Positions 33,070 through 41,181 of a DNA stretch of 51,816 bases are shown here, one piece after another; position 1 is the stretch's first letter; every line of letters starts with the position of its first letter. Position numbers and translations under genes: made by a program. A model generated the notes under the pieces. That model made no database searches. It was given only the letters and a program-made list of their open reading frames with translations, and was not told the origin of the DNA. The stretch covers positions 1 to 51,816 of the IMG/VR virus record IMGVR_UViG_3300005827_000005, one strand, 5' to 3'. This stretch comes from a virus.

Positions 33070-33621
33070 ATGATATTTATCTTTTCTACATCAAATAAAT
33101 TATCTAGCAGATTGATACGATGGGGTTTAAATTCCAAGGTATCACATTTTGCAATTGGAGAGGCTAATATTTGTGATGCATATGTTATAGATTCGACTTT
33201 TAAAACAGGTGTTGAGTTGCAACAATTGCATAACTTCAGATATGATTCAAAGATTGTTTATATGTTTGAAATAAAAACTATCGATTCTAGAAAATCCCAA
33301 GAATTGTTTGACAGATTATATTTATCGTTAAAAAATAAAAACTATGATCGAAAAGCGATAGCTTTTTTAAGTATCGTTATTTTGTTTTGCAGAAAACTAT
33401 TTAGAAGAGAACTCCCAATTGAAAACAAATGGGCTGATAAGAATGATTATTATTGCACAGAAGTAGCGTTGGAAATTAAAGATGAACTTAAGTTGTATGG
33501 TGGCATAGAAATAAAAGAAAGTCAAATGCTCACAACTGATATTTTATTAAAAAAATTTAAAGATCAAATTCTACTAGGTAATAAAGACGTTATTGAAATA
33601 AGTCTGGGCGGTAAAAAATGA
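33070..33621 (+). CDS. YiiX-like (permuted NlpC/P60) cysteine hydrolase
   Basis: 183 residues from the ATG at 33070, 6 bases after GAGG; an in-frame GTG at 33058 overlaps the previous gene. H26 in VSHFAIG comes first, then C129 in DYYCTEVAL. This is the His-before-Cys order of YiiX/YebB-like members of the NlpC/P60 superfamily, which act on peptide or acyl bonds. The start FSTSNKLSSRLIRWGLNSKV, then SHFA, is typical. A hydrophobic stretch (97-107) could touch membrane. It pairs with the transglycosylase gene by a 4-base overlap, so a role in wall or lipid attack at lysis or entry is inferred. Confidence 0.65.
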   Translation: MIFIFSTSNKLSSRLIRWGLNSKVSHFAIGEANICDAYVIDSTFKTGVELQQLHNFRYDSKIVYMFEIKTIDSRKSQELFDRLYLSLKNKNYDRKAIAFLSIVILFCRKLFRRELPIENKWADKNDYYCTEVALEIKDELKLYGGIEIKESQMLTTDILLKKFKDQILLGNKDVIEISLGGKK

Positions 33622-34094
33622 GTAATTTTGACGAACTTATTAAAGCAAAATCGCAAATATATAAACTCGATTGGTTATTGATAAAGTCTGTTTGCATAAA
33701 AGAATCAAATATGGACAATTGGGCAAGTCGCTATGAACCGATGTTTAAAAATACATTGGATTCTATGCTATATGCTAGATCAAATAATGTATCTCGTGAC
33801 ACGGAATTTACTCAACAAAAAACAAGTTGGGGGTTGATGCAAGTCATGGGCGCTGTTGCTCGTGAATGTGGCCACAAAGACAAGCTTACTAAGTTACTAA
33901 TACCTGAAATCGGTTTGGATATCGGCTGCAAAAAGTTATCGACTTTGATAAAAAAACATGCTGATTTGAGAACAGCACTAGCTGCTTACAATTCTGGCAG
34001 TGGAAACATTTTTGCTGGAATGGGTTATGCGAATTCTATTTTAGAAATTTACGACAAATTGAAAAAAGATATTGATAAGCAATTGAATGTTTAG
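33618..34094 (+). CDS. Lytic transglycosylase (SLT-type), probable endolysin
   Basis: 158 residues. It cleaves the MurNAc-GlcNAc bond of peptidoglycan. The signature is complete: catalytic E29 in SVCIKESNMDN, then TSWGLMQVMGAVARECG, then LRTALAAYNSGSGN. No signal peptide or wall-binding domain, so release through a holin, or use as a virion enzyme, is implied. Last gene of the rightward late block; a terminator follows immediately. Confidence 0.88.
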   Translation: MSNFDELIKAKSQIYKLDWLLIKSVCIKESNMDNWASRYEPMFKNTLDSMLYARSNNVSRDTEFTQQKTSWGLMQVMGAVARECGHKDKLTKLLIPEIGLDIGCKKLSTLIKKHADLRTALAAYNSGSGNIFAGMGYANSILEIYDKLKKDIDKQLNV

Positions 34095-34134
34095 TATATT
34101 TTATTTGTCTAGGGTTGGTTACAAGACCGAGATA

Positions 34135-34190
34135 AAAAATAAAGCTAGGATAATTCTTTGGGATATTGTTCTAGCTTTATTTTTATTTTT
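34135..34190. terminator. Bidirectional terminator between convergent genes
   Basis: AAAAATAAAGCTAG (34135-34148) pairs over 14 bp with CTAGCTTTATTTTT (34171-34184). The rich A-run on the left and T-run on the right let it act on both strands. The stop codon of the minus-strand gene lies in the left arm. Confidence 0.85.
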
Positions 34191-34525
34191 CCTAAAAAAT
34201 AATCATTAAAAAAAATACCAATTAATAAATCTTCTTTGTTGATAAGCTTGATTATTACATTACTACTTTTGCTTTTAAGTGTGTAATAATATTCATGAAA
34301 TTCTAGTTTAGTCGAACCTTCATATGTTGTTTTTTCACCGGTAAAATCGTTGTTTAAAATTAATTCAATCCGATCTTTTTCATAATCAAAAATAACGTGT
34401 GAATCTGAAACTACTGGCATTCTTTTGGGTTGAATAAAATTTACTTTTGTTGGGCAGAATCTATAAATTGTTTTCGCAGATTTCATTTCTAATTTTTGGA
34501 CTTTGCAAAACTGTTGTTGAATCAT
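34145..34525 (-). CDS. Hypothetical protein, minus-strand block
   Basis: 126 residues from the ATG at 34525; a TTG at 34531 is also in frame. Begins MIQQQFCKVQKLEMKSAKTI. Beta-rich middle with IFDYEKDRIELILNNDF, then KLEFHEYYYTLKSKSSNVII. Not recognised. It is the last gene of the leftward block and overlaps the gene upstream by about 65 bases. Confidence 0.45.
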   Translation of the reverse strand: MIQQQFCKVQKLEMKSAKTIYRFCPTKVNFIQPKRMPVVSDSHVIFDYEKDRIELILNNDFTGEKTTYEGSTKLEFHEYYYTLKSKSSNVIIKLINKEDLLIGIFFNDYFLGKIKIKLEQYPKELS

Positions 34526-34703
34526 CGTCAAATCTCACTAAACAATTTTTATTATAATCGCATTTTCCTACATTAACAATTAATTTGCATTTTTTATAGA
34601 CATCTTTTTTCATATGGTTTGAATAATCACGTGAGACATATAAAAATAAAAATAAAAAGCATAATATAAATATAATATCAATATCAATATTCCTGTTCTT
34701 CAT
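34461..34703 (-). CDS. Small membrane protein
   Basis: 80 residues. A transmembrane segment at about 7-23 (DIDIIFILCFLFLFLYVS) is followed by a cysteine-containing, charged domain (KKCKLIVNVGKCDYNKNCLV), which would face the periplasm by the positive-inside rule only weakly. Not recognised. It overlaps genes on both sides. Confidence 0.45.
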   Translation of the reverse strand: MKNRNIDIDIIFILCFLFLFLYVSRDYSNHMKKDVYKKCKLIVNVGKCDYNKNCLVRFDDDSTTVLQSPKIRNEICENNL

Positions 34704-34887
34704 CGTTTTTCTTATCTTCTAATGTATTTTGTTTAATTATATCATGGAGATATTTGGCATCTATTGCGCTTAGTTTATCGTTGTTTGCTTTAAATTGCAA
34801 ATTAAATCTAAATCTTTCTGTAAAAACCTTTTTACCTTCATCTATCCAAGCGCTAGATTGAACCTGTTTTGGTTTATTGAAAATCAT
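34684..34887 (-). CDS. Small hypothetical protein
   Basis: 67 residues, charged: KPKQVQSSAWIDEGKKVFTE, with an acidic end (EDKKNDEEQEY). No membrane segment. It overlaps the upstream gene by 4 bases and the downstream gene by 20. Not recognised. Confidence 0.45.
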   Translation of the reverse strand: MIFNKPKQVQSSAWIDEGKKVFTERFRFNLQFKANNDKLSAIDAKYLHDIIKQNTLEDKKNDEEQEY

Positions 34888-35213
34888 TTTTTAACCTCTA
34901 TTTTATTTGAAATAATTATATTTATTTTACAAAATGAACCATCGTAAAATCCTTCACCGTAGCATTTATTATTATCGACAATTAAATTGAATTTGTTTTT
35001 ATTTTTAGAAATAAGTTTTGTTTTTTTTGTTAATAAATCAAAACTACCAGAAAAATTCTCAACATATTTTTTATTATCATTGAATATTTGTATAAAAATA
35101 AAATCTTCATCAATTAATAAATGGCAATATGCTAGAAATTCTTTATTTTTAAGTACCATACAATTTTTACAAAACCAAGATTGTTGGACTTTAGTTGGCC
35201 GAACTTCCTTCAT
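34884..35213 (-). CDS. Small cysteine-containing hypothetical protein
   Basis: 109 residues. A CxxC pair near the start (SWFCKNCMVLKNKE) suggests a half zinc ribbon. The remainder is beta-rich, with FIFIQIFNDNKKYVENFSG and KCYGEGFYDGSFCKINIII. Overlaps both neighbours. Not recognised. Confidence 0.45.
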   Translation of the reverse strand: MKEVRPTKVQQSWFCKNCMVLKNKEFLAYCHLLIDEDFIFIQIFNDNKKYVENFSGSFDLLTKKTKLISKNKNKFNLIVDNNKCYGEGFYDGSFCKINIIISNKIEVKK

Positions 35214-35496
35214 TTAACACCTTTTTTATAGTATTATCGTCAATAAATAAATTCTCTAAAACTTCTTTTACTTGATCGCATGTAAAGAATCTATTTTTTG
35301 TTGTTGGTGGGTTATTCCAGTGTTTGATAGCTTCATCTCTATCATCGTACCCAGATGTACCGTACGGCTGCACAACACATTCACTATTTTGACATACAAC
35401 AAAACTTTTTCCTAGCTTAGGTTCTCGAACAGTACAAGGTTCTTTTCCGCACCATGGACACCTTCTCATTTTACTAAATATATTTATATTATCCAA
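35191..35496 (-). CDS. Lar-like zinc-ribbon protein
   Basis: 101 residues. The first 65 residues show the Lar/restriction-alleviation zinc-ribbon pattern: RRCPWCGKEPC, then FVVCQNSECVV, then the closing DRDEAIKHWNN (AI..WN). The Rac-prophage Lar protein alleviates EcoKI restriction, and many phages carry relatives of unproven function. The C-terminal about 30 residues are an extra helical part. It lies next to SSB in the leftward block. Confidence 0.7.
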   Translation of the reverse strand: MDNINIFSKMRRCPWCGKEPCTVREPKLGKSFVVCQNSECVVQPYGTSGYDDRDEAIKHWNNPPTTKNRFFTCDQVKEVLENLFIDDNTIKKVLNEGSSAN

Positions 35497-35510
35497 GATG
35501 AACCACCTTT

Positions 35511-35828
35511 TTACATTTTTTTTATATTTTCAGCTTTTATTTGATAAGTATTAACATCAATACCTTCTTTTGATTTATATTTAGTTCCTTCTATTGTTCC
35601 TTCAACTAAAACCATTGTTCCTTTTCTTAAGTTTTCGCAAGAGTAATCAGCTAACGAACCCCAACAAATTACATTATGCCAAGTCGTTATTTCTTGAAAA
35701 TTTCCTGATGAGTGTTTTTGTTTTATTGTTGTTGCTAGTTTTAAATTTGCAACAGATGTATTATTTGTAGTAACTCTTTTTTCTACATCTTTTCCCAATC
35801 TTCCTATTAATATTACTCTATTCAACAT
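35511..35828 (-). CDS. ssb: Single-stranded DNA-binding protein
   Basis: 105 residues. OB-fold SSB that coats single strands during replication and recombination: MLNRVILIGRLGKDVEKRVT, then TTWHNVICWGSLADYSCENL, then GTMVLVEGTIEG. It ends right after the OB fold (QIKAENIKKM) and lacks the acidic partner-binding tip found in bacterial SSB. It is the first gene of the leftward block; TATAAT on the minus strand at 35854-35859 may be its -10. Divergent from the recombination genes. Confidence 0.92.
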   Translation of the reverse strand: MLNRVILIGRLGKDVEKRVTTNNTSVANLKLATTIKQKHSSGNFQEITTWHNVICWGSLADYSCENLRKGTMVLVEGTIEGTKYKSKEGIDVNTYQIKAENIKKM

Positions 35829-35832
35829 TTTA

Positions 35833-35861
35833 TTGCATATCCTTTTTATTTATATTATAGA
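35833..35861 (+). promoter_or_regulatory. Divergent promoter region, SSB / recombination genes
   Basis: On the plus strand, TTGCAT (35833-35838), 17 bases, then TATAGA (35856-35861) faces the 35896 gene. On the minus strand a perfect TATAAT (35854-35859) faces ssb, with no good -35. Both must use this 67-base gap. Confidence 0.45.
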
Positions 35862-35895
35862 TTTGTATCTTTAACATGTTTGGGAGAAAAAACAA

Positions 35896-36408
35896 ATGGA
35901 AAAGAAAAATAATTTATATGAGTTATTGGATATTTTAAATAAGAGTGAAGAATCAGATGATGTTTTAACAAACGAAGATTACATAAGAATAGTCGGTGAC
36001 TTGAAAGAAAAAGTTGATGCGATAAAAGACTTTTTCAGCCGTTGTGATGCTGAAGCAGATAGATTAAAAAATGACTATATCAAACCGATTCAAACGAGAA
36101 TAAAACAAATTGAGAAACAAAAAGAATCTTTTAATAAATGGATAACAGCAACAATGAAACAATATGATATGCCGCTAATTCATGGTGATTTATTCACGTT
36201 GCGATTGGAGGAACGATCTGATATTGAGATAGATGAGGTAGATATAACACCTACGTTTTATCTTGAATATAAAGACATGATAAAAAGGTCTTATGCTTGG
36301 GATAGAAATGAAGTAAAAAGACTCTTTAAATCAGGTAAAGACTTTCCATTTTGCAGAGAAATTACAAAAAATAATATAAAGTTTACAGTTATTAAGAAAG
36401 GAAAATAA
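35896..36408 (+). CDS. Gp157-like phage protein
   Basis: 170 residues. Matches the siphovirus Gp157 family: an N-terminal helical half with a long coiled coil (EKVDAIKDFFSRCDAEADRL, then RIKQIEKQKESFNKW), then a compact C-terminus (LRLEERSDIEIDEV, and IKFTVIKKGK). The family is usually next to recombinases, as here. S. thermophilus members were linked to phage resistance, but the biochemical role is unknown. Ribosome site GGGAG. It lies 3 bases before the annealing-protein gene. Confidence 0.75.
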   Translation: MEKKNNLYELLDILNKSEESDDVLTNEDYIRIVGDLKEKVDAIKDFFSRCDAEADRLKNDYIKPIQTRIKQIEKQKESFNKWITATMKQYDMPLIHGDLFTLRLEERSDIEIDEVDITPTFYLEYKDMIKRSYAWDRNEVKRLFKSGKDFPFCREITKNNIKFTVIKKGK

Positions 36409-36411
36409 CAC

Positions 36412-37851
36412 ATGTCAGAAGTAGCATTAGTTGAACGTCAAAAGAAGGAATTAGAATCTATTGTAAATACAGTAGTCATGCAACAACCGAGCTTGAAAGA
36501 TAAGCTGACAGTTCCAATAATTTGGAATTACATGCAAATGCCTGATTCTACATTTGGTTGGAATGCTGGCGGTGAAATGCCAAAGCACATGAAAGTTGCA
36601 TTAGTCGCTGCACATTTACAACATGGTGCTCAATTAGGATTTGGTCACATTTATTACTTAGGTAATAAAATGTATCAATCGGCTGAATTCGTAAGATCAA
36701 AAGCGGCAAATGATCCCGAATGGAAAGTTGTAGGAAACCCTACATTTAAACCTCATACTGTTGAAGAAAGATTAATGTACGGTTTAACTGAAGGTGATAT
36801 GTCATGTAAAGTTGAATGTGAAGTCGAGTACAAAGGAAAGAAGTTCTTAGCAAGTGGTGATGGTTTTATAGGTAAAGACGAGATAAATTATCGTTCAAGC
36901 GGTGGTAAGTCAAAAGCTGGAATGGATACAATTAAAAATAGAGCGATGACTTTAAAGACTCGAGCGATGAGAGATTTATACAATAGATACTATCCAACTC
37001 AAGGACTGCCGGTAGCACCAGAACACGGTGAAGATACGCCTGAATATCAAGATGCTCAATATGTTGAGCAAGTCAAGATTGTAAACGAAACATCAACAGA
37101 AGAAGCAAGAAGTGAGTATAGAGAAAAAATAAAATCAACTCAAGAAGATTCTGCGAAAAAAGAAGAAAAGAAAAAACTTCTCGAATTATTAGAGAAGATA
37201 AAAGAAGCTGCTAAAGCAAATGGTGTATCAAGCAAAGATTTGTGGGCTAGTGTTAATTGCAAAACACAAGCTGAATTCACAGCAATGCCTAACGAAACGA
37301 TAGCTGATTCGCTTGAAATAATGTCAGAATTTATTACTACAAAAGCAAAACCTGACACATTTGATGCTGAAGTTGTAACGGAGCAAAAAGAAATAAAAAA
37401 AGAAAAACCGAGTGAAGATAAAAAGCTATTAACAGCTGCATTGAAAATGTACGAAACGACAATAGGTAGCGTTCAAGGGATGGGTGGTTTACCTATGAAA
37501 ATTCTAGGTTTTAATCATATGAATGTTTTTGATTGGGATGATGTAAAAGCTATCCAAACTGAAACTAAAAGACTTGAAAAATGGATTGGCGAAAAAGTAA
37601 GAGAGTTAGCAGAAAAAGACCCATTTTCTGAAACTGTACTATCGATTGAACAAGATGAAGTTTCACTAAAGCAATTAAAAGCATTGCTTGAAAATCCTAA
37701 ATTGACAGATGATGGCGTTAAGATAAGATTACAATCACTATTAAAATGTAAATTAGTAGCTGGTGATCATGAATTAATTTTGAATGCAGCTAGGGTTGGT
37801 CAAATAGATAAAAATTATTCAGGTTTAGATAAGTTGATTAGCAGAAAGTAA
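36412..37851 (+). CDS. Putative single-strand annealing recombinase (RecT/ERF-like)
   Basis: 479 residues. Residues about 55-215 carry the likely annealing core: AHLQHGAQLGFGHIYYLGNK, MYQSAEFVRSKA, FLASGDGFIGKDEI, and GMDTIKNRAMTLKTRAMRDL. The last resembles the closing basic helix of RecT/ERF proteins. Then come a charged linker (225-270) and a long C-terminal part without a recognised domain, twice the usual size. Its partner SSB is divergent, and Gp157 is directly upstream. No exonuclease is adjacent; the VRR-NUC gene at 47853 may supply one. Terminator follows. Confidence 0.6.
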   Translation: MSEVALVERQKKELESIVNTVVMQQPSLKDKLTVPIIWNYMQMPDSTFGWNAGGEMPKHMKVALVAAHLQHGAQLGFGHIYYLGNKMYQSAEFVRSKAANDPEWKVVGNPTFKPHTVEERLMYGLTEGDMSCKVECEVEYKGKKFLASGDGFIGKDEINYRSSGGKSKAGMDTIKNRAMTLKTRAMRDLYNRYYPTQGLPVAPEHGEDTPEYQDAQYVEQVKIVNETSTEEARSEYREKIKSTQEDSAKKEEKKKLLELLEKIKEAAKANGVSSKDLWASVNCKTQAEFTAMPNETIADSLEIMSEFITTKAKPDTFDAEVVTEQKEIKKEKPSEDKKLLTAALKMYETTIGSVQGMGGLPMKILGFNHMNVFDWDDVKAIQTETKRLEKWIGEKVRELAEKDPFSETVLSIEQDEVSLKQLKALLENPKLTDDGVKIRLQSLLKCKLVAGDHELILNAARVGQIDKNYSGLDKLISRK

Positions 37852-37858
37852 ATAATTT

Positions 37859-37884
37859 AGCCTAGAGTAATCTAGGCTTTTTTT
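37859..37884. terminator. Intrinsic terminator after the annealing-protein gene
   Basis: AGCCTAGA (37859-37866), loop GTAA, TCTAGGCT (37871-37878), then seven T. Perfect 8-bp stem. The converging minus-strand HTH gene ends directly behind it. Confidence 0.9.
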
Positions 37885-38086
37885 ATACTTTTTTTGGTGT
37901 ATTGTAATTTTTAATAAAACTATCTGCTTCTGATTTTAATACAAAATACTTATCTCGATAAATAATAGATGATTTAAATTTTGTTTTTGTTTTAATCCAA
38001 TAATGCACATTATTGATTGATACCCCTGTTTTTTCTGCTATTTCCTTCACATTATAATATTCATTTTCATCGAATGTTTTGCTCAT
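37883..38086 (-). CDS. Small HTH protein (excisionase/MerR-type)
   Basis: 67 residues. It has a winged-HTH start: YYNVKEIAEKTGVSINNVHY, then WIKTKTKFKSS and a wing-like YRDKYFVLKSEADSF. This is the layout of AlpA/Xis/HTH_17 proteins. It is divergent from the helicase gene, with the 38138-38169 promoter between, so it may regulate that promoter. With no integrase in view, a regulator is more likely than an excisionase. Confidence 0.65.
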   Translation of the reverse strand: MSKTFDENEYYNVKEIAEKTGVSINNVHYWIKTKTKFKSSIIYRDKYFVLKSEADSFIKNYNTPKKV

Positions 38087-38137
38087 TTAAAAACCTTTTT
38101 AAAATTCTAATTAATTTAGATATACAATAGTTTATTG

Positions 38138-38169
38138 TTGTTTACAAGCATTAGTTTGTTTGTTATATT
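38138..38169 (+). promoter_or_regulatory. Promoter with TTGTTTACAAG motif, before the helicase gene
   Basis: TTTACA (38141-38146), 17 bases, TATATT (38164-38169). The -35 lies within TTGTTTACAAG (38138-38148), which is identical to the 11-mer at 6618-6628. Confidence 0.65.
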
Positions 38170-38200
38170 TTGTAGAATTTAAAGCGGTGAAAATAATAAA

Positions 38201-39736
38201 ATGAGTAGTAATAAACCTAGACCATATCAAGAAAAAGCATTAACTCAAATAAGAAATGAATTTGAGAAAGGCAATAAAAAAGTGTTGCTACATATGAGTA
38301 CAGGTGGAGGTAAAACTTTAACTTTCTGCTGTATTTTAGCTGGTATTCAAAAGAAAAATAAAAAAGGAATAGTAGTTGTTAAAGGTAGAGATTTAGTTGA
38401 AAATGCAAGCAATAGATTAACTAGAGAAAATGTTAATCACGGTGTTTTAATGTCCGGACATTGGAAAAATTTACCGCATGAAAATATACAAGTTTGTAGT
38501 GTTGATACCTTATTTTCTCGTAAATTAATACCTGATGCTGATATTCTAATTATAGATGAAGCACAAGACGCTACAAGTAATAAGTACAAATGGCTAATCG
38601 AACAATATAAAGATAAATATATTCTTGGTGTTTCTGCTACACCACATGTTAAAACAGGTTTAAAACATATAGCAGATGTTGTTGTTAGGCCTATCACAAT
38701 AAACGAATTGATCGAACAAGGTTATCTAGTCAGACCTAGATATTATGCTCCGAGTAAAATTAATCTTAGTGGAATTTCTATAGATAAAAAAACAGGTGAT
38801 TATAAAATTGATGAGCTTGAAAAGGTTATGGATGACGTAAAAATCTATGGTGACTTGGTAGAGAATTATCGTAGGTATGCTTTTGGTAGAAAAGCAATTG
38901 TTTTTTGTGTTTCAATAGCTCATTCAAAAAGTGTTTGCGAGTATTTAAACAGTAACGGTATTAGGGCTGCACATGTTGACGCTAGTAGCTCAAGATCAGA
39001 TAGAGATATGGTTATTAAGCAAATAGAAAACGATGAAATAGATGTTGTTTGCAATGTGAATTTATTTTCTGTTGGCGTAGATATCCCTATTATCAGCTGC
39101 ATTATTCACGCTAGACCAACTAAAAGTTACAATTTTTGGATACAATCAAATGGACGTGCGACTAGACCTTTTGCAAATAAAAATGATTTTATTGTTTTAG
39201 ATCATGTCGGTAATATTTCAGAACATGGATTAATAGAAGATGAGCGAGAATGTTTACTGGAAGGCTGGAAACAAGACATACAAGTTGAATCAGTGACTAA
39301 CTGTGAAAGATGTTTTTCAGCATTTTCACCGAGAGAAAATTATTCATCTGTTATAAAATTTATTTTCGATAGCAATGAAAAAGAGTTTATAGAATTTTAC
39401 AATTCAAAAGATGTAAATATTAAGTATGGAGATAGAGCGTTTAGAAGTAAAAGATTATATTTTTGCTTGGAGTGTGGTTACAATAATACTCAGATAAATG
39501 AAGCAAAAGAACAAAATACTGAAGTCGGTGAAGATAAATTAAAAGAGATTTCGGAACATGATAAGTTGATGATAAAAGCAAAAACAAGACATAAAGAATT
39601 AAAGAAAATTAAAAAAGCAAAAGGATATAAAAGAGGTTGGATTAAACATATAATGGTAGCAGAGTTTGGAGTTGATATTGCAAATTTATTTGTAAATAAA
39701 ATAAAGTTACCAAAACATTTAGAGAGGTTTTTGTGA
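38201..39736 (+). CDS. SF2 DNA helicase with zinc-finger C-terminus
   Basis: 511 residues. ATP-driven helicase for phage replication or recombination. Motifs: RPYQEKAL (Q-like), Walker A STGGGKT (about 33-39), motif II DEAQ in IIDEAQD (about 117), motif III SAT in LGVSATP, motif V region VNLFSVGVDIP, and motif VI QSNGRATRP. The order fits the RadD/UvsW-like group. Cysteine pairs CERC (about 366) and CLEC (about 425) may form a zinc finger. The C-terminus is basic. GTGA overlap with the next gene. Confidence 0.9.
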   Translation: MSSNKPRPYQEKALTQIRNEFEKGNKKVLLHMSTGGGKTLTFCCILAGIQKKNKKGIVVVKGRDLVENASNRLTRENVNHGVLMSGHWKNLPHENIQVCSVDTLFSRKLIPDADILIIDEAQDATSNKYKWLIEQYKDKYILGVSATPHVKTGLKHIADVVVRPITINELIEQGYLVRPRYYAPSKINLSGISIDKKTGDYKIDELEKVMDDVKIYGDLVENYRRYAFGRKAIVFCVSIAHSKSVCEYLNSNGIRAAHVDASSSRSDRDMVIKQIENDEIDVVCNVNLFSVGVDIPIISCIIHARPTKSYNFWIQSNGRATRPFANKNDFIVLDHVGNISEHGLIEDERECLLEGWKQDIQVESVTNCERCFSAFSPRENYSSVIKFIFDSNEKEFIEFYNSKDVNIKYGDRAFRSKRLYFCLECGYNNTQINEAKEQNTEVGEDKLKEISEHDKLMIKAKTRHKELKKIKKAKGYKRGWIKHIMVAEFGVDIANLFVNKIKLPKHLERFL

Positions 39737-39876
39737 ATAATAAAAGTAAAATAGAATTAAAAGATTTACTTGAATTAGAGCGGATATCAAAAAGAACTCC
39801 AAGATTTGGATTTAATATTTTGATAATTTTCTTTTTTATGTCAATTTGCATTGTTTTATATAATATGTTTTTTTGA
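39733..39876 (+). CDS. 47-residue single-pass membrane protein, GTG start
   Basis: It starts at GTG in a GTGA overlap with the helicase stop. A charged N-terminus (NNKSKIELKDLLELERISKR) is followed by a transmembrane helix near the C-terminus (FNILIIFFFMSICIVLYNMF). Probably an inner-membrane peptide; function unknown. Confidence 0.5.
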   Translation: MNNKSKIELKDLLELERISKRTPRFGFNILIIFFFMSICIVLYNMFF

Positions 39877-39889
39877 TAAGGAATAAATT

Positions 39890-40528
39890 ATGCTGGAAGT
39901 AAAAGGTAAATTCATTGAACCACATTTTGTTAGTGAAGTTGGAATGATTGGGTTGACGTGCGTAGATATAGCTAGAGCTCTAGAAATAGACTTAAGAGAT
40001 TTACATAAAAAAATTAAAAGAGACACATGGACTAAAGATGAATCATGGAAACCAATTTCATATATTGTTAATAAAAATATTAAATCGGGGGCATATGTCC
40101 CAATGAAAAGAGAATCTTATTTTTTCTTTTCAATTCAAGGTGCTAAGGCGTTTGTAGCAAAATATAACAATAATGTTGGTGACTCTTATTTGAAGTTTCT
40201 TTTTGATTGTGAAGAAGCAGCTTTACATAAAATTCCACAGTTACAAAACATAATCAATCAATTATTAAACAAGAAAAAAGTTAAACATAAAAGAGGGTTG
40301 ATTGTAACAACTAAAGCAATAATCAGAAAAGGTTTGTTTGAACCAATTGTAGAAATAATAAAAGAAAAAGTGCTATTAGATGAATTGAGCTATGCTGAAC
40401 GTGAACAATGGGCTTTTCAACATAGATCATTAATAGCAGAAGGTTTAATGAGAAAGAATAATGAAAAAATTAGAGATTCAAAGATAATACCAATATCAAC
40501 ATCAACAATAAAAAAGAAAGATAAATAA
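39890..40528 (+). CDS. Antirepressor-like protein (Rha/ORF6N/Bro-type N-terminus)
   Basis: 212 residues. N-terminal half has the general feel of phage antirepressors: VGMIGLTCVDIARALEIDLR, then YFFFSIQGAKAFVAKYNNNV, then YLKFLFDCEEAAL. The C-terminal half is basic, with LSYAEREQWAFQHRSLIAEG. No repressor gene is visible, so it may act on host or prophage regulators. The family match is by pattern only. Stop overlaps the next start by 1 base (TAATG). Confidence 0.5.
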   Translation: MLEVKGKFIEPHFVSEVGMIGLTCVDIARALEIDLRDLHKKIKRDTWTKDESWKPISYIVNKNIKSGAYVPMKRESYFFFSIQGAKAFVAKYNNNVGDSYLKFLFDCEEAALHKIPQLQNIINQLLNKKKVKHKRGLIVTTKAIIRKGLFEPIVEIIKEKVLLDELSYAEREQWAFQHRSLIAEGLMRKNNEKIRDSKIIPISTSTIKKKDK

Positions 40529-40728
40529 TGAGTAACCAAACTATACTTGCGATTATCATTAAGATTTGTGGAATAAGTGAAGTTGAAATGAAAAATAATA
40601 TGTTCGAGCAAGAAGAAAAATCTAGATGTTTTGCTATTGCTAATGTATGTGCGATAAATTATAGAGAGGCATTAGAATTTGAATCATGCTTAATTGAGAT
40701 AAAAAAGAACTCGGAGAAAAAGAAATGA
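40528..40728 (+). CDS. Small hypothetical protein
   Basis: 66 residues: MSNQTILAIIIKICGISEVE, then a helical, lysine-rich end. Not recognised. Coupled by overlaps to both neighbours. Confidence 0.45.
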   Translation: MSNQTILAIIIKICGISEVEMKNNMFEQEEKSRCFAIANVCAINYREALEFESCLIEIKKNSEKKK

Positions 40729-41180
40729 TTGATAGAGTATGCATTTGTATTTTAACTTTTTTGATTTGCTTTGTAATTATAATGACAATTAAATATTATG
40801 AAGAGTACAAGGTGTTAAAATTTAAATATGATAATTTGAAAGAATATGAAAAATATTTACAAGATAATATACGTAATTTAGAAGTAAATTTAACTAAAAC
40901 TCATTGTGAAAAAAGAGAACTAAATAAATTAATTGATGATTTAAAAAATACGTTTAATTCAGATGATATTAAGCTTAAAATTTTAGAATTAAAATCATTA
41001 GGAACAATGTCAAATGAATTGTGGTACAAGCCAAAGTTTTTTAAATTTAAAGATATTAGTGAAATTCATGAAGGAAAAATATATTATCCTTCAAAAAGAT
41101 TTTTTCATCAAAAAAATAATAATGCTATAGTAATTGGTGATAGTTGGGACAGTATGTATTTTCCAGTAAAGGATTTATAA
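40725..41180 (+). CDS. Membrane-anchored coiled-coil protein
   Basis: 151 residues. Transmembrane helix at about 4-22 (VCICILTFLICFVIIMTI), a coiled coil at about 25-75 (YEEYKVLKFKYDNLKEYEKY), and a small globular end with WYKPKFFKFKDISE, then GDSWDSMYFPV. It lies 1 base before the PspA-like gene, suggesting a membrane partner for it. Not recognised. Confidence 0.55.
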   Translation: MIDRVCICILTFLICFVIIMTIKYYEEYKVLKFKYDNLKEYEKYLQDNIRNLEVNLTKTHCEKRELNKLIDDLKNTFNSDDIKLKILELKSLGTMSNELWYKPKFFKFKDISEIHEGKIYYPSKRFFHQKNNNAIVIGDSWDSMYFPVKDL

Positions 41181-41181
41181 A

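Noticed and set aside
37883-38086. HTH protein as an excisionase of a lysogeny module
   Set aside because: No integrase, attachment site or repressor was found in the window; a regulator is the simpler reading.
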